A stretch of 64,000 bases of DNA, from contig NZ_JADMSO010000010.1 of NCBI RefSeq assembly GCF_015560805.1, positions 1-64,000 of the forward strand, given 5' to 3'. How positions within the stretch are numbered: the stretch's first letter is position 1; each line of letters starts with the position of its first letter. This stretch comes from Mediterraneibacter glycyrrhizinilyticus (GTDB lineage Bacteria; Bacillota; Clostridia; Lachnospirales; Lachnospiraceae). Shown here piece after piece: positions 25,777 through 34,125 of this stretch. Under the pieces are notes generated by a model that was given only the letters and a program-made list of their open reading frames with translations, did no database searches and had not been told where the DNA came from. Position numbers and translations under genes: made by a program.

Positions 25777-26187
25777 CTATTTTTTCAACTTCATTAAAAT
25801 CTCTTCTTTGTCTGTCTCTGTAAGTTCTCCCATTTTCCATCCCAAGCCAACCTGATCGCCCTCGTATCTCGGGATCAGGTGCATATGAAAATGAAAAACG
25901 GTCTGACCTGCCACTTCTTCATTATTCTGTACAATGTTATATCCATCACATCCAAGAACATCTTTCAGTTGATTGACCATCTTCTTTGCCAAAACCATTA
26001 CTTTTGCAGCAAGTTCATCATCCAGATCAAACAAATTTCTGTAATGTTCCTTCGGCAGGATCAGCGCATGTCCTTTCGACGCCGGTCCCAGATCAAGGAT
26101 CACCCTGAAATCATCATCTTCATAAAGTGTTGCCGACGGGATCTCTCCTGCCGCTATTTTGCAGAAAATACAATTGTCATCTCTCAT
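25777..26187 (-). CDS. HIT family nucleotide-binding hydrolase
   Basis: A 136-residue histidine-triad protein with N-terminal CIFCKIAAGEIPS and the triad VFHFHMHLIPRY, where the middle-to-last histidines form the AMP-transfer site. Start 26187 gives the normal family length; an in-frame extension to 26244 adds non-homologous residues. HIT proteins of this kind hydrolyse adenosine phosphoramidates or dinucleoside polyphosphates; the substrate here is unknown. Confidence 0.92.
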   Translation of the reverse strand: MRDDNCIFCKIAAGEIPSATLYEDDDFRVILDLGPASKGHALILPKEHYRNLFDLDDELAAKVMVLAKKMVNQLKDVLGCDGYNIVQNNEEVAGQTVFHFHMHLIPRYEGDQVGLGWKMGELTETDKEEILMKLKK

Positions 26188-26316
26188 AGTATCCACTCTC
26201 TTTCTGTAACTTTTATTTCTTGTAGTATATCCTATTTCTTCCAAAAAGAGAAGTCAAAATCAATTTCCCGGCTCTTCTTCCCACTCTTCAATCTGTTGCT
26301 TTTCCCGGCAAAATTC

Positions 26317-26324
26317 TTGTCGAA
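26317..26324 (+). promoter_or_regulatory. Perfect Spo0A box upstream of the orphan kinase
   Basis: TTGTCGAA, identical to the Bacillus 0A-box consensus, about 104 bases before the kinase start and in the divergent gap with the HIT gene. Confidence 0.55.
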
Positions 26325-26427
26325 ATATGTCTCACTGATTTTATTGAATCCCACACGTCCGCATGCTAGACTGAGGGTGTTATCAGTTAAACTTACCACT
26401 TTTACTACGAATACGAAAGGAAATACT

Positions 26428-27168
26428 ATGTTACATAATATCGATTTAAACAAAATGAATCAACTCATGAAAGAAAATAAAGACGCAAAACAGATTATCA
26501 GCCAGCTGCTCGAAAACCACCATACCGCAGTTTCTACCATTGCGCATGAAATACGAAACCCGCTGACCCTTGTTTCTTCCGCACTTCAAGTCATGGAAAT
26601 ACAGCATCCGGAAGTAAAAGATTTTTCACACTGGTCACAGATGCATGAAGATGTTGATTTTATGTGCAGTTTGCTGAATGAATTATCCTCGTTCAACAAC
26701 AGTGATTCTCTGCACTATTCTGTTTTTTCCATCGGGCAGCTTTTAAAAAATATTGCCGTTTCATTTGCGATCTCTCTGGATGAGCACGACAACCATATTG
26801 AATTTTCTTCTGATATAGCCCCGGATCTTCACGACTTTACAGGTGACAAGATCAAGTTGGAAGAAGTCCTGCTGAATATTTTGAAAAATGCACAGGAAGC
26901 AATTCCGACGGACACTTTACATGGTTCTATCCATATGAAAGCCGAACAGATCGCCGATATGCTTATCATCAAAATCACTGACAATGGATGTGGAATTTCC
27001 GCAGATCACTTAGAATCCATTTTTGAACCCTTTACTACCTACAAGCAAAATGGAACCGGTCTCGGACTTTCCCTCTCCAAACGGATCATTGAAGCTCATG
27101 GCGGAACTATTTCTGTGAACTCTGTTCCCGGAAAAGAAACCTTATTCACTTTAAGACTCCCTATGTGA
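26428..27168 (+). CDS. Orphan soluble histidine kinase
   Basis: A 246-residue kinase with no membrane segment and almost no sensor part: a short helical N-terminus (MLHNIDLNKMNQLMKENKDA), DHp domain with H-box STIAHEIRNPLTLVSSAL, and HATPase with NAQEAIP, DNGCGISADHLESIFEPFTT, TGLGLSLSKRIIEAHGG. No response regulator is nearby. The architecture and G-box sequence resemble Bacillus/Clostridium sporulation kinases. Start set at ATG 26428 with AAAGGAAATACT; the upstream in-frame stretch is not coding-like. A perfect 0A box lies upstream, so phosphorylation of Spo0A is a reasonable guess. Confidence 0.85.
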   Translation: MLHNIDLNKMNQLMKENKDAKQIISQLLENHHTAVSTIAHEIRNPLTLVSSALQVMEIQHPEVKDFSHWSQMHEDVDFMCSLLNELSSFNNSDSLHYSVFSIGQLLKNIAVSFAISLDEHDNHIEFSSDIAPDLHDFTGDKIKLEEVLLNILKNAQEAIPTDTLHGSIHMKAEQIADMLIIKITDNGCGISADHLESIFEPFTTYKQNGTGLGLSLSKRIIEAHGGTISVNSVPGKETLFTLRLPM

Positions 27169-27774
27169 TCTGTATCTGCTTCTACGAAAAATCTGCCATA
27201 TTTCCCCAAGCACCGCTTCCAGCAGAAATCCACAGATCAAGCCACCAATATGAGCAGCATTGTCAACTCCACTGCTGCTCAGACCAAAATAGAGGCTTAA
27301 AGCAACCATGAAGAACAATCCTCTTCTGCTCACTCTCCCAACATGTCCCCGATTACGGATCGCGGCAAATAATAACGCTCCCATCAACCCGAATACCGCG
27401 CCGGACGCTCCCGCTGAGACAACATACACTCCCGAATTTCTATTCAGAAAAAGTGAAAGCAGATTTCCTCCGATCCCACTGAACATATAAATCAAAATAA
27501 AACGTATTTTTCCTGTGACAGCCTCTAAATTCCAGCCGAGAGCACCAAGCATTACCATATTATTTAATAAATGCTGCATCCCAAAATGCAGAAACATACT
27601 GGTCACCAGACGATAATACTCTTTCCCCTCCAGAACATATGGGGCGTACATCGCTCCATGTTCCAGCAAAAACATCGTATCTCCGTCTTTACCGATCAAC
27701 ATGATTCCTAAAAAGATCCCGATATTGACAATAATAAATCCCGTTGTACAAATGGCTTTTTTCTTTCCCTGCAA
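27151..27774 (-). CDS. Rhomboid family intramembrane serine protease
   Basis: A 207-residue six-to-seven-segment membrane protein with rhomboid signatures: catalytic Ser in SAGASGAVFGLMGA, His in NAAHIGGLICGFLL, HFGMQHLLNNMVMLGALG (oxyanion His-Asn region) and LYFGLS. Cuts membrane helices near their outer side. Start is TTG 27774 with GAGGATAGGTT before it. It follows the last Tad gene by 40 bases on the same strand and overlaps the kinase gene tail-to-tail by 18 bases, so it may be cotranscribed with the pilus operon. Confidence 0.92.
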   Translation of the reverse strand: MQGKKKAICTTGFIIVNIGIFLGIMLIGKDGDTMFLLEHGAMYAPYVLEGKEYYRLVTSMFLHFGMQHLLNNMVMLGALGWNLEAVTGKIRFILIYMFSGIGGNLLSLFLNRNSGVYVVSAGASGAVFGLMGALLFAAIRNRGHVGRVSRRGLFFMVALSLYFGLSSSGVDNAAHIGGLICGFLLEAVLGEIWQIFRRSRYRSHRES

Positions 27775-27813
27775 AACCTATCCTCTTTCTCTTATTTCAA
27801 TTCAATGATTCTA

Positions 27814-28650
27814 TTATAGGTTAGTGGATTCTTCTTGTCCATCTGTTTCCGTCATCAGATCATCCCATTCCCCCCAGCTTTTTCCGGGTGAATGCCATAT
27901 GGATCGCTTCCAGGGATTGTACCATCCATCTTCTTCTCGTATCATCTCCGCATGGGAAATAACTTTATGCCTCCATTTCTGATGAAACTGTCTTTTAAGT
28001 ACATATTCTTCTTCCTCACATTCCTCCTCATCTGACAGCATAAATACATTCCCGAATTCCTGCTGTACATCCGGTTCCTGTATCTCTTCTTTTTTTCGCT
28101 CTTCCTCATGAATCTCATATTCCTCCATAATTGTCTTCAAATCATATTTTTCCTGTAATGTTGCTTTATGAAGTTCATATGCCAAAAAAATTCCTTCGAC
28201 ATCTTCATAATCTAAAGTCTTCACAAAATATTCGGACAGTTCATGAAAAGACTGCAACAGTTTTTTCTTTTGTACCGGCAAATAACAGAACCACCATTTT
28301 CCTGCTTTCCGAAAAAGATACTCCGGTTCCAGCATGAGACAATCCGGATTCAACATATGTTTTTGTAAAATTTCAATCACCTCGAGCAGTCGTCCGATCA
28401 ATTCCTGAATATCTGCTTTTTTCATACAATCTTTCGCATACAGATCACTCATAGAAGCGCATCCGCCTACACCATATGTATAGCAGCTTGCACCGTTCAC
28501 TCCGCACCCCTCTATGGGTAAAATCCCATCTATTGGATTCCTTTGCAGCATAGGCATCTGGTAATCTTCTGTATACGGTTCTGCCACCGTCACTCTGAAA
28601 AAAGCCTGACTCAAATTTGTCTCATACTCCATGTGGATATGCTCTTCCAT
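27814..28650 (-). CDS. DUF6382-like protein at the end of the Tad operon
   Basis: A 278-residue cytoplasmic protein whose first ~160 residues resemble DUF6382 (LSQAFFRVTVAEPYTEDYQ, VNGASCYTYGVGGCASMSDLYA, EPEYLFRKAGKWWFCYLPVQKKKLLQSFHELSEYFVKTLDYED). Homologues near Gram-positive Tad loci usually continue into an FHA domain; here the C-terminal ~110 residues are acidic, then Trp-rich (GWYNPWKRSIWHSPGKSWGEWDDL), with no FHA motif. AGGAGGGATGTAAAA precedes the ATG, inside the end of the preceding gene. Role in pilus assembly unknown. Confidence 0.72.
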   Translation of the reverse strand: MEEHIHMEYETNLSQAFFRVTVAEPYTEDYQMPMLQRNPIDGILPIEGCGVNGASCYTYGVGGCASMSDLYAKDCMKKADIQELIGRLLEVIEILQKHMLNPDCLMLEPEYLFRKAGKWWFCYLPVQKKKLLQSFHELSEYFVKTLDYEDVEGIFLAYELHKATLQEKYDLKTIMEEYEIHEEERKKEEIQEPDVQQEFGNVFMLSDEEECEEEEYVLKRQFHQKWRHKVISHAEMIREEDGWYNPWKRSIWHSPGKSWGEWDDLMTETDGQEESTNL

Positions 28651-28652
28651 TT

Positions 28653-29132
28653 TTACATCCCTCCTCTTTCTTTTTCCACTGTACTTTCACTTCCTATGCT
28701 GTCTTTCACCTCTTCCAGCAACCGCTTTCTGCGTATTTTTCTCTCCGGTTCTACAATCGAGGCACTCTGTCTGATCTGTAATTTCATCCTTTTTCGCTCT
28801 GCATATACATTCACACGGACTCGCTTTTCACTTTCTTCAATAGAAACTTCTGTGTGAGGAAATAAAATCAATTTTCCTTGTATGCGTTCCCGATAAAATT
28901 CTGTAAGATCCGCTTTTCCATCTGTCTCCGGCTTTCTGGTCATCTGAACTGCCACGACCGCAGTCTCTCCCGCCGCACCTATTAAAATATTTTTATCATG
29001 ATAATAAAATACGGTGTATATGATCATTACAAAAATAAAAAATATCATAGGCACAATGTATGTCATCTCCACGGTGATCACTCCGCTCACCGTTCTCTTT
29101 GCTTTACTTTTCTTATCTTTCATATGATTCAT
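28653..29132 (-). CDS. TadE-like minor pseudopilin
   Basis: A 159-residue protein with a TadE-type N-terminus: basic leader, then SGVITVEMTYIVPMIFFIFVMIIYTVFYYHD (shown in part as its key Glu in TVEMTY), a single hydrophobic helix and an extracytoplasmic basic domain. Overlaps the prepilin peptidase gene stop by ATGA, with GGAGGTGTGGG before it. Probably processed by that peptidase and built into or helping assemble the Flp pilus. Confidence 0.82.
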   Translation of the reverse strand: MNHMKDKKSKAKRTVSGVITVEMTYIVPMIFFIFVMIIYTVFYYHDKNILIGAAGETAVVAVQMTRKPETDGKADLTEFYRERIQGKLILFPHTEVSIEESEKRVRVNVYAERKRMKLQIRQSASIVEPERKIRRKRLLEEVKDSIGSESTVEKERGGM

Positions 29133-29563
29133 CCCACACCTCCAAGTACTCTTACAAAAAAATATCCAATCCCCAAGAATGGTACAAATGGAACTGTCGT
29201 TTTTCTATGAAATTTTCCAAATACCAATGCCGCAGCAGAAACCACTGCTGACAGAAAAAATGCGATTGCCAGCAAACTGATCAGATTCCAAAATCCAACG
29301 GCCACACCTAACAGCAAGATCAATAAACTGTCTCCGTATCCAAAACTTTCCCGCGTCATTTTACTTATCATTAAAAAAATACAGCCTGCTGCCGCCCCGA
29401 ATAAACAAAGTTCCCATGGAGTCTCTCTTCTGATAAGCTGAGAAAGTATGACACAGATCCCACCAGCCGCCAATAACCACATCGGCAGTTTTCTGGTTCG
29501 TATATCCAACACAGAAAGTATGACAAGATATATAAAAAACGTGATCTGGATTATTTTCCACAT
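29129..29563 (-). CDS. A24 family prepilin peptidase (TadV/CpaA-like)
   Basis: A 144-residue polytopic membrane aspartyl protease with the two catalytic Asp contexts: LSVLDIRTRKLP in the first loop and ESFGYGDSLL (the GxGD motif). Short form without the N-methyltransferase domain, as usual for TadV. Overlaps the preceding TadE-like gene by 13 bases. Cleaves the Flp and TadE-like prepilins. Confidence 0.9.
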   Translation of the reverse strand: MWKIIQITFFIYLVILSVLDIRTRKLPMWLLAAGGICVILSQLIRRETPWELCLFGAAAGCIFLMISKMTRESFGYGDSLLILLLGVAVGFWNLISLLAIAFFLSAVVSAAALVFGKFHRKTTVPFVPFLGIGYFFVRVLGGVG

Positions 29564-30360
29564 TTATTGCATGCCCCCATTCCCGCAACCTCTGATTTTT
29601 TCACTGCCCGGATTGAACGCTTCAAGCCACTGCAGTTGAGTGAATTATGATATTTAGTTCCATAATTTGTAATATAAACCCCCGCCATCGATTCTCCGTG
29701 AACACATTTGTCACACGCATGATAAATTCCTCCCGATTCATTCCTGAGATCTTCTACTGACGCTGCCGGAACAAACTGAACGGATAGCTGAAGATAAGAG
29801 CACCGATAATCGGTATGATACACAATCCCTGTCTCCGTAATATAAACAATACGTTCCTCCCCTTCCGCTTCATTCTGATCGGCATATCCCGTCCATGCTT
29901 TTACTTGAAACTCATGTTCCTGTTTTAACCGGATCCCTGTATATTCAGGAAACGGAAGCTGCAGTTTATACGAAACTTTAATGTGCAGCACTTCGTCGTT
30001 CGAATCATAATATGTCGCCCAACAGCGGATACCGCTGCTTCCTCCTGATATAATGCTCCGGTCCAACCGTTCCGCTTCCGCTAGATTCACCAGATCTGCC
30101 TGAAATTTGACCGGATTAAAAAATGGGTGAATGGCAGCATCTTCCGCTGCGATTTTTGCCGCTCCATGCGCTGCCGTTCCGATTGAAAACCGAATAGCCT
30201 GTATTTCCAAGAGATAAACCAGACACATAATCGCGAATAAAAATAATGGAATTGTCAATGCCGACTCTACGGTTACACTGCCTTTGATCCTTGTCTTTGA
30301 ATCTGATGCAGACGCCCTTTCCCGATCGGATATGGATGGGTTTCTATTTATTTGTGTCAT
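29551..30360 (-). CDS. TadE-like pseudopilin with two C-terminal His/Cys metal-site repeats
   Basis: A 269-residue protein with a TadE-type start (IKGSVTVESALTIPLFLFA, hydrophobic helix ~32-52), a middle beta-rich domain, and from ~172 a duplicated unit: VYITETGIVYHTDYRC..HACDKC (172-221) and VYITNYGTKYHNSLNC..GACNKC (228-269). Each unit has H-x4-C followed by C-x2-C, a zinc-ribbon-like HC3 set. Such units at the tip of a pilus protein could bind metal or form disulfides. Preceded by a 195-base gap holding repeat copy C. Confidence 0.8.
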   Translation of the reverse strand: MTQINRNPSISDRERASASDSKTRIKGSVTVESALTIPLFLFAIMCLVYLLEIQAIRFSIGTAAHGAAKIAAEDAAIHPFFNPVKFQADLVNLAEAERLDRSIISGGSSGIRCWATYYDSNDEVLHIKVSYKLQLPFPEYTGIRLKQEHEFQVKAWTGYADQNEAEGEERIVYITETGIVYHTDYRCSYLQLSVQFVPAASVEDLRNESGGIYHACDKCVHGESMAGVYITNYGTKYHNSLNCSGLKRSIRAVKKSEVAGMGACNKCGK

Positions 30361-30482
30361 CGCAGTCTTCCTTTCTTTTTATTTTTGTAGTAACTTTGGC
30401 GTTTCTATCTGTGGGGAACAGACAGTCTCGGGATGAAAAGGCGCCTGCATCAGATTCAAAGATTTGTTACAGCAGCAATGTG

Positions 30483-30545
30483 CAAAGAACAATGTGCCCT
30501 TTACACACTGCCGCCAGCGTCGATGTACAACGGGAAATACGCTTG
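30483..30545. repeat. Palindromic intergenic repeat, copy C
   Basis: AGCGTCGATGTACAACGGGA (30517-30536) and, back to back on the other strand, GGCGGCAGTGTGTAAAGGGC (about 30514-30495). It lies within the Tad operon between the DUF5702 and TadE-like genes. Confidence 0.55.
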
Positions 30546-30555
30546 TTCATCAACG

Positions 30556-31926
30556 CTAAGAATATCCGAAATATGCCGGAAATGAATATGTGATCCCTGT
30601 TCGTATTTCGGCAGTACTTTTTACCTTTAATTTTGTAACGCATTGGTCTGCATGAAAATGAGAATGTCCCTTTTCAAATCTGATATTTTGCTCAATTCGG
30701 TCCAAAGTCCGCATTGTCAGTTCTTCTTCTCCTTTCATAAAAAGCAAGATCTGTAAATACTGCATATAAGTCATTCCATCCTCTGCATCCATCCCCTCCA
30801 TCCCGTCTTCCCCCGAACCGATCCGGAATACAGACTCCAATGACAGCTGCCATGTCTCTTCCGACTTCATCAAAGCTGCTCGCTTTCCCGAGAGAAGTGC
30901 CCGCAGATCCATCACACTTTCCCCAAAGCACCATAAGAGCAACAAAATCTGTTTTAACCCCTCTGCCGCCTCCGGATGCAATGCAACTGCTGCCAAGGCA
31001 AGCGCCAAGGCTCCCGCTTCGCCTTGCTTCTTTGCATCAGACAACAAATACACATAATTCATCGCTAACCGGAAACAGAAAAGCTGCCGGACTACGGACC
31101 TTAAATTTTCTTCATCGCTACTTTTACCACTGATCATATATTCGATCTCGTAATCCAGATTTCGATTTTTTCCGTGCGGTTCTGTTGCAGATCCGAACGT
31201 TTCCAGAATATATTGTTCATACAATACTTTTCCCTTGACTCCCCCGGTATTGGAGCGCTGGGGAAAACTCCCCCAGCCCGACTCCTTATTTCCGGCAGAC
31301 AACATTTCTGCCGGATTTATCGATTTTGATGATAAAATGAATGTTTTCGGCAGTACCAATGACAACAGACCAGACTTTTTCGCCTCTGTGATTCCATCAA
31401 ACTCTTCCGGAAGTATCTCCTCATTCTGCCCGATCAACTGATCGATCTCCTCCGATACCGCTTCACCTTTGATCTCTTGTTCTTCCCATTTTTCCGATAA
31501 TCCGACAAGATTCTGAATCAGGTCAATTCCGTCCTTACTTTCCATATACGCGAGCACTTGCTCACGAAATGCCTGTCCACCATTATCTGTCAGAAGCTGA
31601 AGATCTGTGATTTCCTGTTCTATTCCCGGATTTCCGTAATATGCCATCCGATTTAATAACAGATCTTCCTCGAATTGCCCGCTTCCGTATGACATATCAA
31701 ATGCAAAAATATCATAGTCCTCCAATAAATCTTTCTGATATTCCCCGAAAACAGAATAGAGCGCCCGATCTACATCCATTCGTTTTTGATTCTTTGAAGT
31801 TTGGATCATGGAACTTTCTGTCAATGCCAGGATAAAAGATACCAGCAGTACAAAAACCAGACTTAAAAATGCCGTAATCTCACCTCGTACTGTCCTTTTC
31901 TTTTCTCTTTCCCGATTACTCTTCAT
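30556..31926 (-). CDS. DUF5702 protein of the Tad locus
   Basis: A 456-residue protein with an N-terminal TadG/TadE-like leader and helix (RGEITAFLSLVFVLLVSFILAL), then a large extracytoplasmic domain (YSVFGEYQKDLLEDYDIFAFDMSYG is the recognisable DUF5702 start) with an acidic central part and a second Ala/Leu-rich helical stretch ~300-345. DUF5702 proteins occur in Lachnospiraceae Tad loci, apparently in place of TadG. Nine bases after the pilin gene stop. Function unknown beyond pilus association. Confidence 0.82.
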   Translation of the reverse strand: MKSNREREKKRTVRGEITAFLSLVFVLLVSFILALTESSMIQTSKNQKRMDVDRALYSVFGEYQKDLLEDYDIFAFDMSYGSGQFEEDLLLNRMAYYGNPGIEQEITDLQLLTDNGGQAFREQVLAYMESKDGIDLIQNLVGLSEKWEEQEIKGEAVSEEIDQLIGQNEEILPEEFDGITEAKKSGLLSLVLPKTFILSSKSINPAEMLSAGNKESGWGSFPQRSNTGGVKGKVLYEQYILETFGSATEPHGKNRNLDYEIEYMISGKSSDEENLRSVVRQLFCFRLAMNYVYLLSDAKKQGEAGALALALAAVALHPEAAEGLKQILLLLWCFGESVMDLRALLSGKRAALMKSEETWQLSLESVFRIGSGEDGMEGMDAEDGMTYMQYLQILLFMKGEEELTMRTLDRIEQNIRFEKGHSHFHADQCVTKLKVKSTAEIRTGITYSFPAYFGYS

Positions 31927-31934
31927 TCTCTTTC

Positions 31935-32144
31935 CTAAATGCCTGCACTTTCGCTTGTGATCTTATCAAAAATCGTATTGACTAAATCGATCAGTTGATT
32001 TTTGAATATCAAAATCAGGGCGATGATCACCACCAAAATAAGCAGCATTTCTATCACTGATAACCCCGAGTTGTCCTTTAAAATCGCAATCCCTTCCCGG
32101 AATTTTCTTTGGATCATCCGTCTCATTTTCTGTATTTTTTTCAT
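31935..32144 (-). CDS. Flp1-family type IVb pilin
   Basis: A 69-residue major pilin: basic leader ending LKDNSG, then a processed hydrophobic helix starting LSVIEMLLILVVIIALILIF with the conserved Glu five residues after the predicted cut, and a short tail. Start 32144 is chosen for the GGAGGGAAGCTT ribosome site; the longer form to 32177 lacks one. Only one pilin gene is present. Confidence 0.88.
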   Translation of the reverse strand: MKKIQKMRRMIQRKFREGIAILKDNSGLSVIEMLLILVVIIALILIFKNQLIDLVNTIFDKITSESAGI

Positions 32145-32186
32145 AAGCTTCCCTCCATCTTCCGCCTTTACCGGCACAACAGCCTT

Positions 32187-33422
32187 TTAAATCTGTACGG
32201 AAAAGAATGCCGGAACAACGATGATAACAAGCACAACTCCCAGCATCAGGAACATAGGAGCCAGCATTTTTGTTCCTGCTTCTTCTCCAAGTTTTTTTGC
32301 AAAGTCTTTCCGTTCTTCAAATGCCTGAAATGCTTCCTGCTTCAGCAGTTCAGAAATTCCTCTGGAACCTTTTTTCAGATTCTGTGAAAGCAATGTTCCG
32401 AATTTCCGATACTTCGTGAGTCCACATCGTTCTCCAAACCGTTCATAACATTCGCTTTCCGACGCTCCACTGCTGATTTCATGCATTGTATATGCCATTT
32501 CCTCATAAATTTCCCTGCGCCCGTTTCTTTTTTCCTCTTCTTCATAAGACTGGACAATTTTACTCCATGCATTTCTCACCGGTAAACCAGCCCCCAAATA
32601 AAGCGTAAATCTGCTGATCAACTGTGGATAGTCGAATTCCATCTGCTTTTTCCGCGCCTTGTCTTCTTCTTTTTTCCTTTGTCCTTCCGCCGCATAACAC
32701 AACATCGCAAGTATGGTTCCAAGCAGAAGGATCCCCACAGCCCGAAAATCCGTCACATATTTCCATATGACCTGCTGTCCGTCCACACTGGTCGGAAGAG
32801 ACATCTTGTCCTTTGTTGCCTGTTCTTTATCCAGTCTTTCCGTTTCTGCTTTCAGATCCTGTAACCATCTCTCCGCCTTTGTAAGTTTCGTGGGATATAT
32901 ATGCACATAAAATGTATGATAAAATGTTTCTTCCCCATAACTTAACACAGCATCCAACTTCAACAATATTCCCGATGCATCCACCACCTCCTGACGCAGT
33001 TTTCCCTGTTGATCCATCACCTCATAATTATCCAATTCCCACGCGATCGTTATCCCTGTTTCCGGTATCTCCGTAATCAGATCCAGATCGCTTCTTACCT
33101 CATCCAGACTTTTGTTTTCTCCCAGAATAAGTGTTTCCAGTTTCCTTGCAGCTTCTTCAAATACATTCTCCAACTCTTCTTTGGTATATTTTTCCTCGCT
33201 GACTTTCACAGTCACGGATTCTTTCACATCCCCGATCTGCACTTCCAGATCTTCTTCCCGGCTTCCCATCCCGGGCGCATTTCTCTGCAAAACGCTCTGC
33301 CCATGTTCATCCTGCAAAAGTTTCTTTCCGTTATCCGACATAAATACAAGAAATGCGATTCCTACCGTGCCAAGAAAAATCAAGATTATTTTTCTGCAAA
33401 GTTCTTTTCCCGGTTTCTTCAT
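32187..33422 (-). CDS. TadC-like type II secretion F protein with extracytoplasmic insert
   Basis: A 411-residue membrane protein. The C-terminal ~190 residues are a T2SSF domain (FTLYLGAGLPVRNAWSKIVQSYEEE, MHEISSGASESECYERFGERCGL, LKKGSRGISELLKQEAFQAFEERKDFAKKLGEEAGTKM, parts shown by key words). In front are a membrane segment (~13-31), ~190 extracytoplasmic residues (SEEKYTKEELENVFEEAARKLE, FYVHIYPTKLTKAERWL) and another segment (~223-241). Usual TadC proteins lack this outer domain. Starts five bases after tadB with GAGGTATAGAAGA. Confidence 0.83.
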   Translation of the reverse strand: MKKPGKELCRKIILIFLGTVGIAFLVFMSDNGKKLLQDEHGQSVLQRNAPGMGSREEDLEVQIGDVKESVTVKVSEEKYTKEELENVFEEAARKLETLILGENKSLDEVRSDLDLITEIPETGITIAWELDNYEVMDQQGKLRQEVVDASGILLKLDAVLSYGEETFYHTFYVHIYPTKLTKAERWLQDLKAETERLDKEQATKDKMSLPTSVDGQQVIWKYVTDFRAVGILLLGTILAMLCYAAEGQRKKEEDKARKKQMEFDYPQLISRFTLYLGAGLPVRNAWSKIVQSYEEEEKRNGRREIYEEMAYTMHEISSGASESECYERFGERCGLTKYRKFGTLLSQNLKKGSRGISELLKQEAFQAFEERKDFAKKLGEEAGTKMLAPMFLMLGVVLVIIVVPAFFSVQI

Positions 33423-33426
33423 TCTT

Positions 33427-34125
33427 CTATACCTCAATTTTTATGATCCGATTTCCAAGCCGGTAGGCAAACAGATATACGACCATACATCCCGTCATCA
33501 ATAATACTCCCGGAATGTTTCCATACAATACATTTAGAAACTCCGGGAATGCCATGCGCATATAACCGATCATCCCAAGAGGAATCACACACATCACATG
33601 AAATTCCAATCGTTTTGCTGCCAGAACCGTCTGTATTTCGCGTTCTGTCTCTATCTTTCCGCCTATGATCCGAACCGTTTCTTTCAATATAGAGATACTG
33701 TCCCCTCCTGTTCTTTTCGCCGCCGCAAATACCGTCACAAAGTTATTCACATCCTCCTGATTTACTCTTTTTGAAAATGAAGTCAAAACTTGTTCCGCCG
33801 TAAGATTCATATCAAGTTCTCTGACCATTCTTTCAAATTCTGTCCGTATCCGACTGCCCTCCCGGTACAATGGACGCAAATCTTTTTCCGTCTCGCGTAT
33901 CGCATTTTCAACAGAATATCCTGCCTTTAAAAGAGACGATAAAATCTGGATCCCATTTTGAAATTGTTCACGAAAAAGTTGTTCTTTTCTTTTACAACAC
34001 TCCTCTCTCCACTCATGCCAGTACCAGATTCCGACCGGAAGAAGCGCCGTGACCGCTAACCATGTATTATAAAAAAGCCATGCCGCAGTCCCCACCAGTA
34101 ACACAGACTGCACTGCTGCCGCCAC
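33427..34125 (-). CDS. tadB: TadB-like type II secretion F protein
   Basis: A 232-residue inner-membrane platform protein with N-terminal hydrophobic segments (VLLVGTAAWLFYNTWLAVTALLPVGIWYW region), a T2SSF domain (FQNGIQILSSLLKAGYSVENAIRETEKDL, TGGDSISILKETVRIIGGKIETEREIQTVLAAKR in part) and C-terminal membrane segments. Start is GTG 34125 with GGAGGGAGTAT before it, overlapping the ATPase gene by 59 bases in another frame. Confidence 0.88.
   Translation of the reverse strand: MAAAVQSVLLVGTAAWLFYNTWLAVTALLPVGIWYWHEWREECCKRKEQLFREQFQNGIQILSSLLKAGYSVENAIRETEKDLRPLYREGSRIRTEFERMVRELDMNLTAEQVLTSFSKRVNQEDVNNFVTVFAAAKRTGGDSISILKETVRIIGGKIETEREIQTVLAAKRLEFHVMCVIPLGMIGYMRMAFPEFLNVLYGNIPGVLLMTGCMVVYLFAYRLGNRIIKIEV

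Noticed and set aside
25879-26427. N-terminal extension of the orphan kinase (open frame from 25879)
   Set aside because: The frame runs antisense through the HIT gene and AT-rich gap; ATG 26428 has a ribosome site and begins the recognisable protein.
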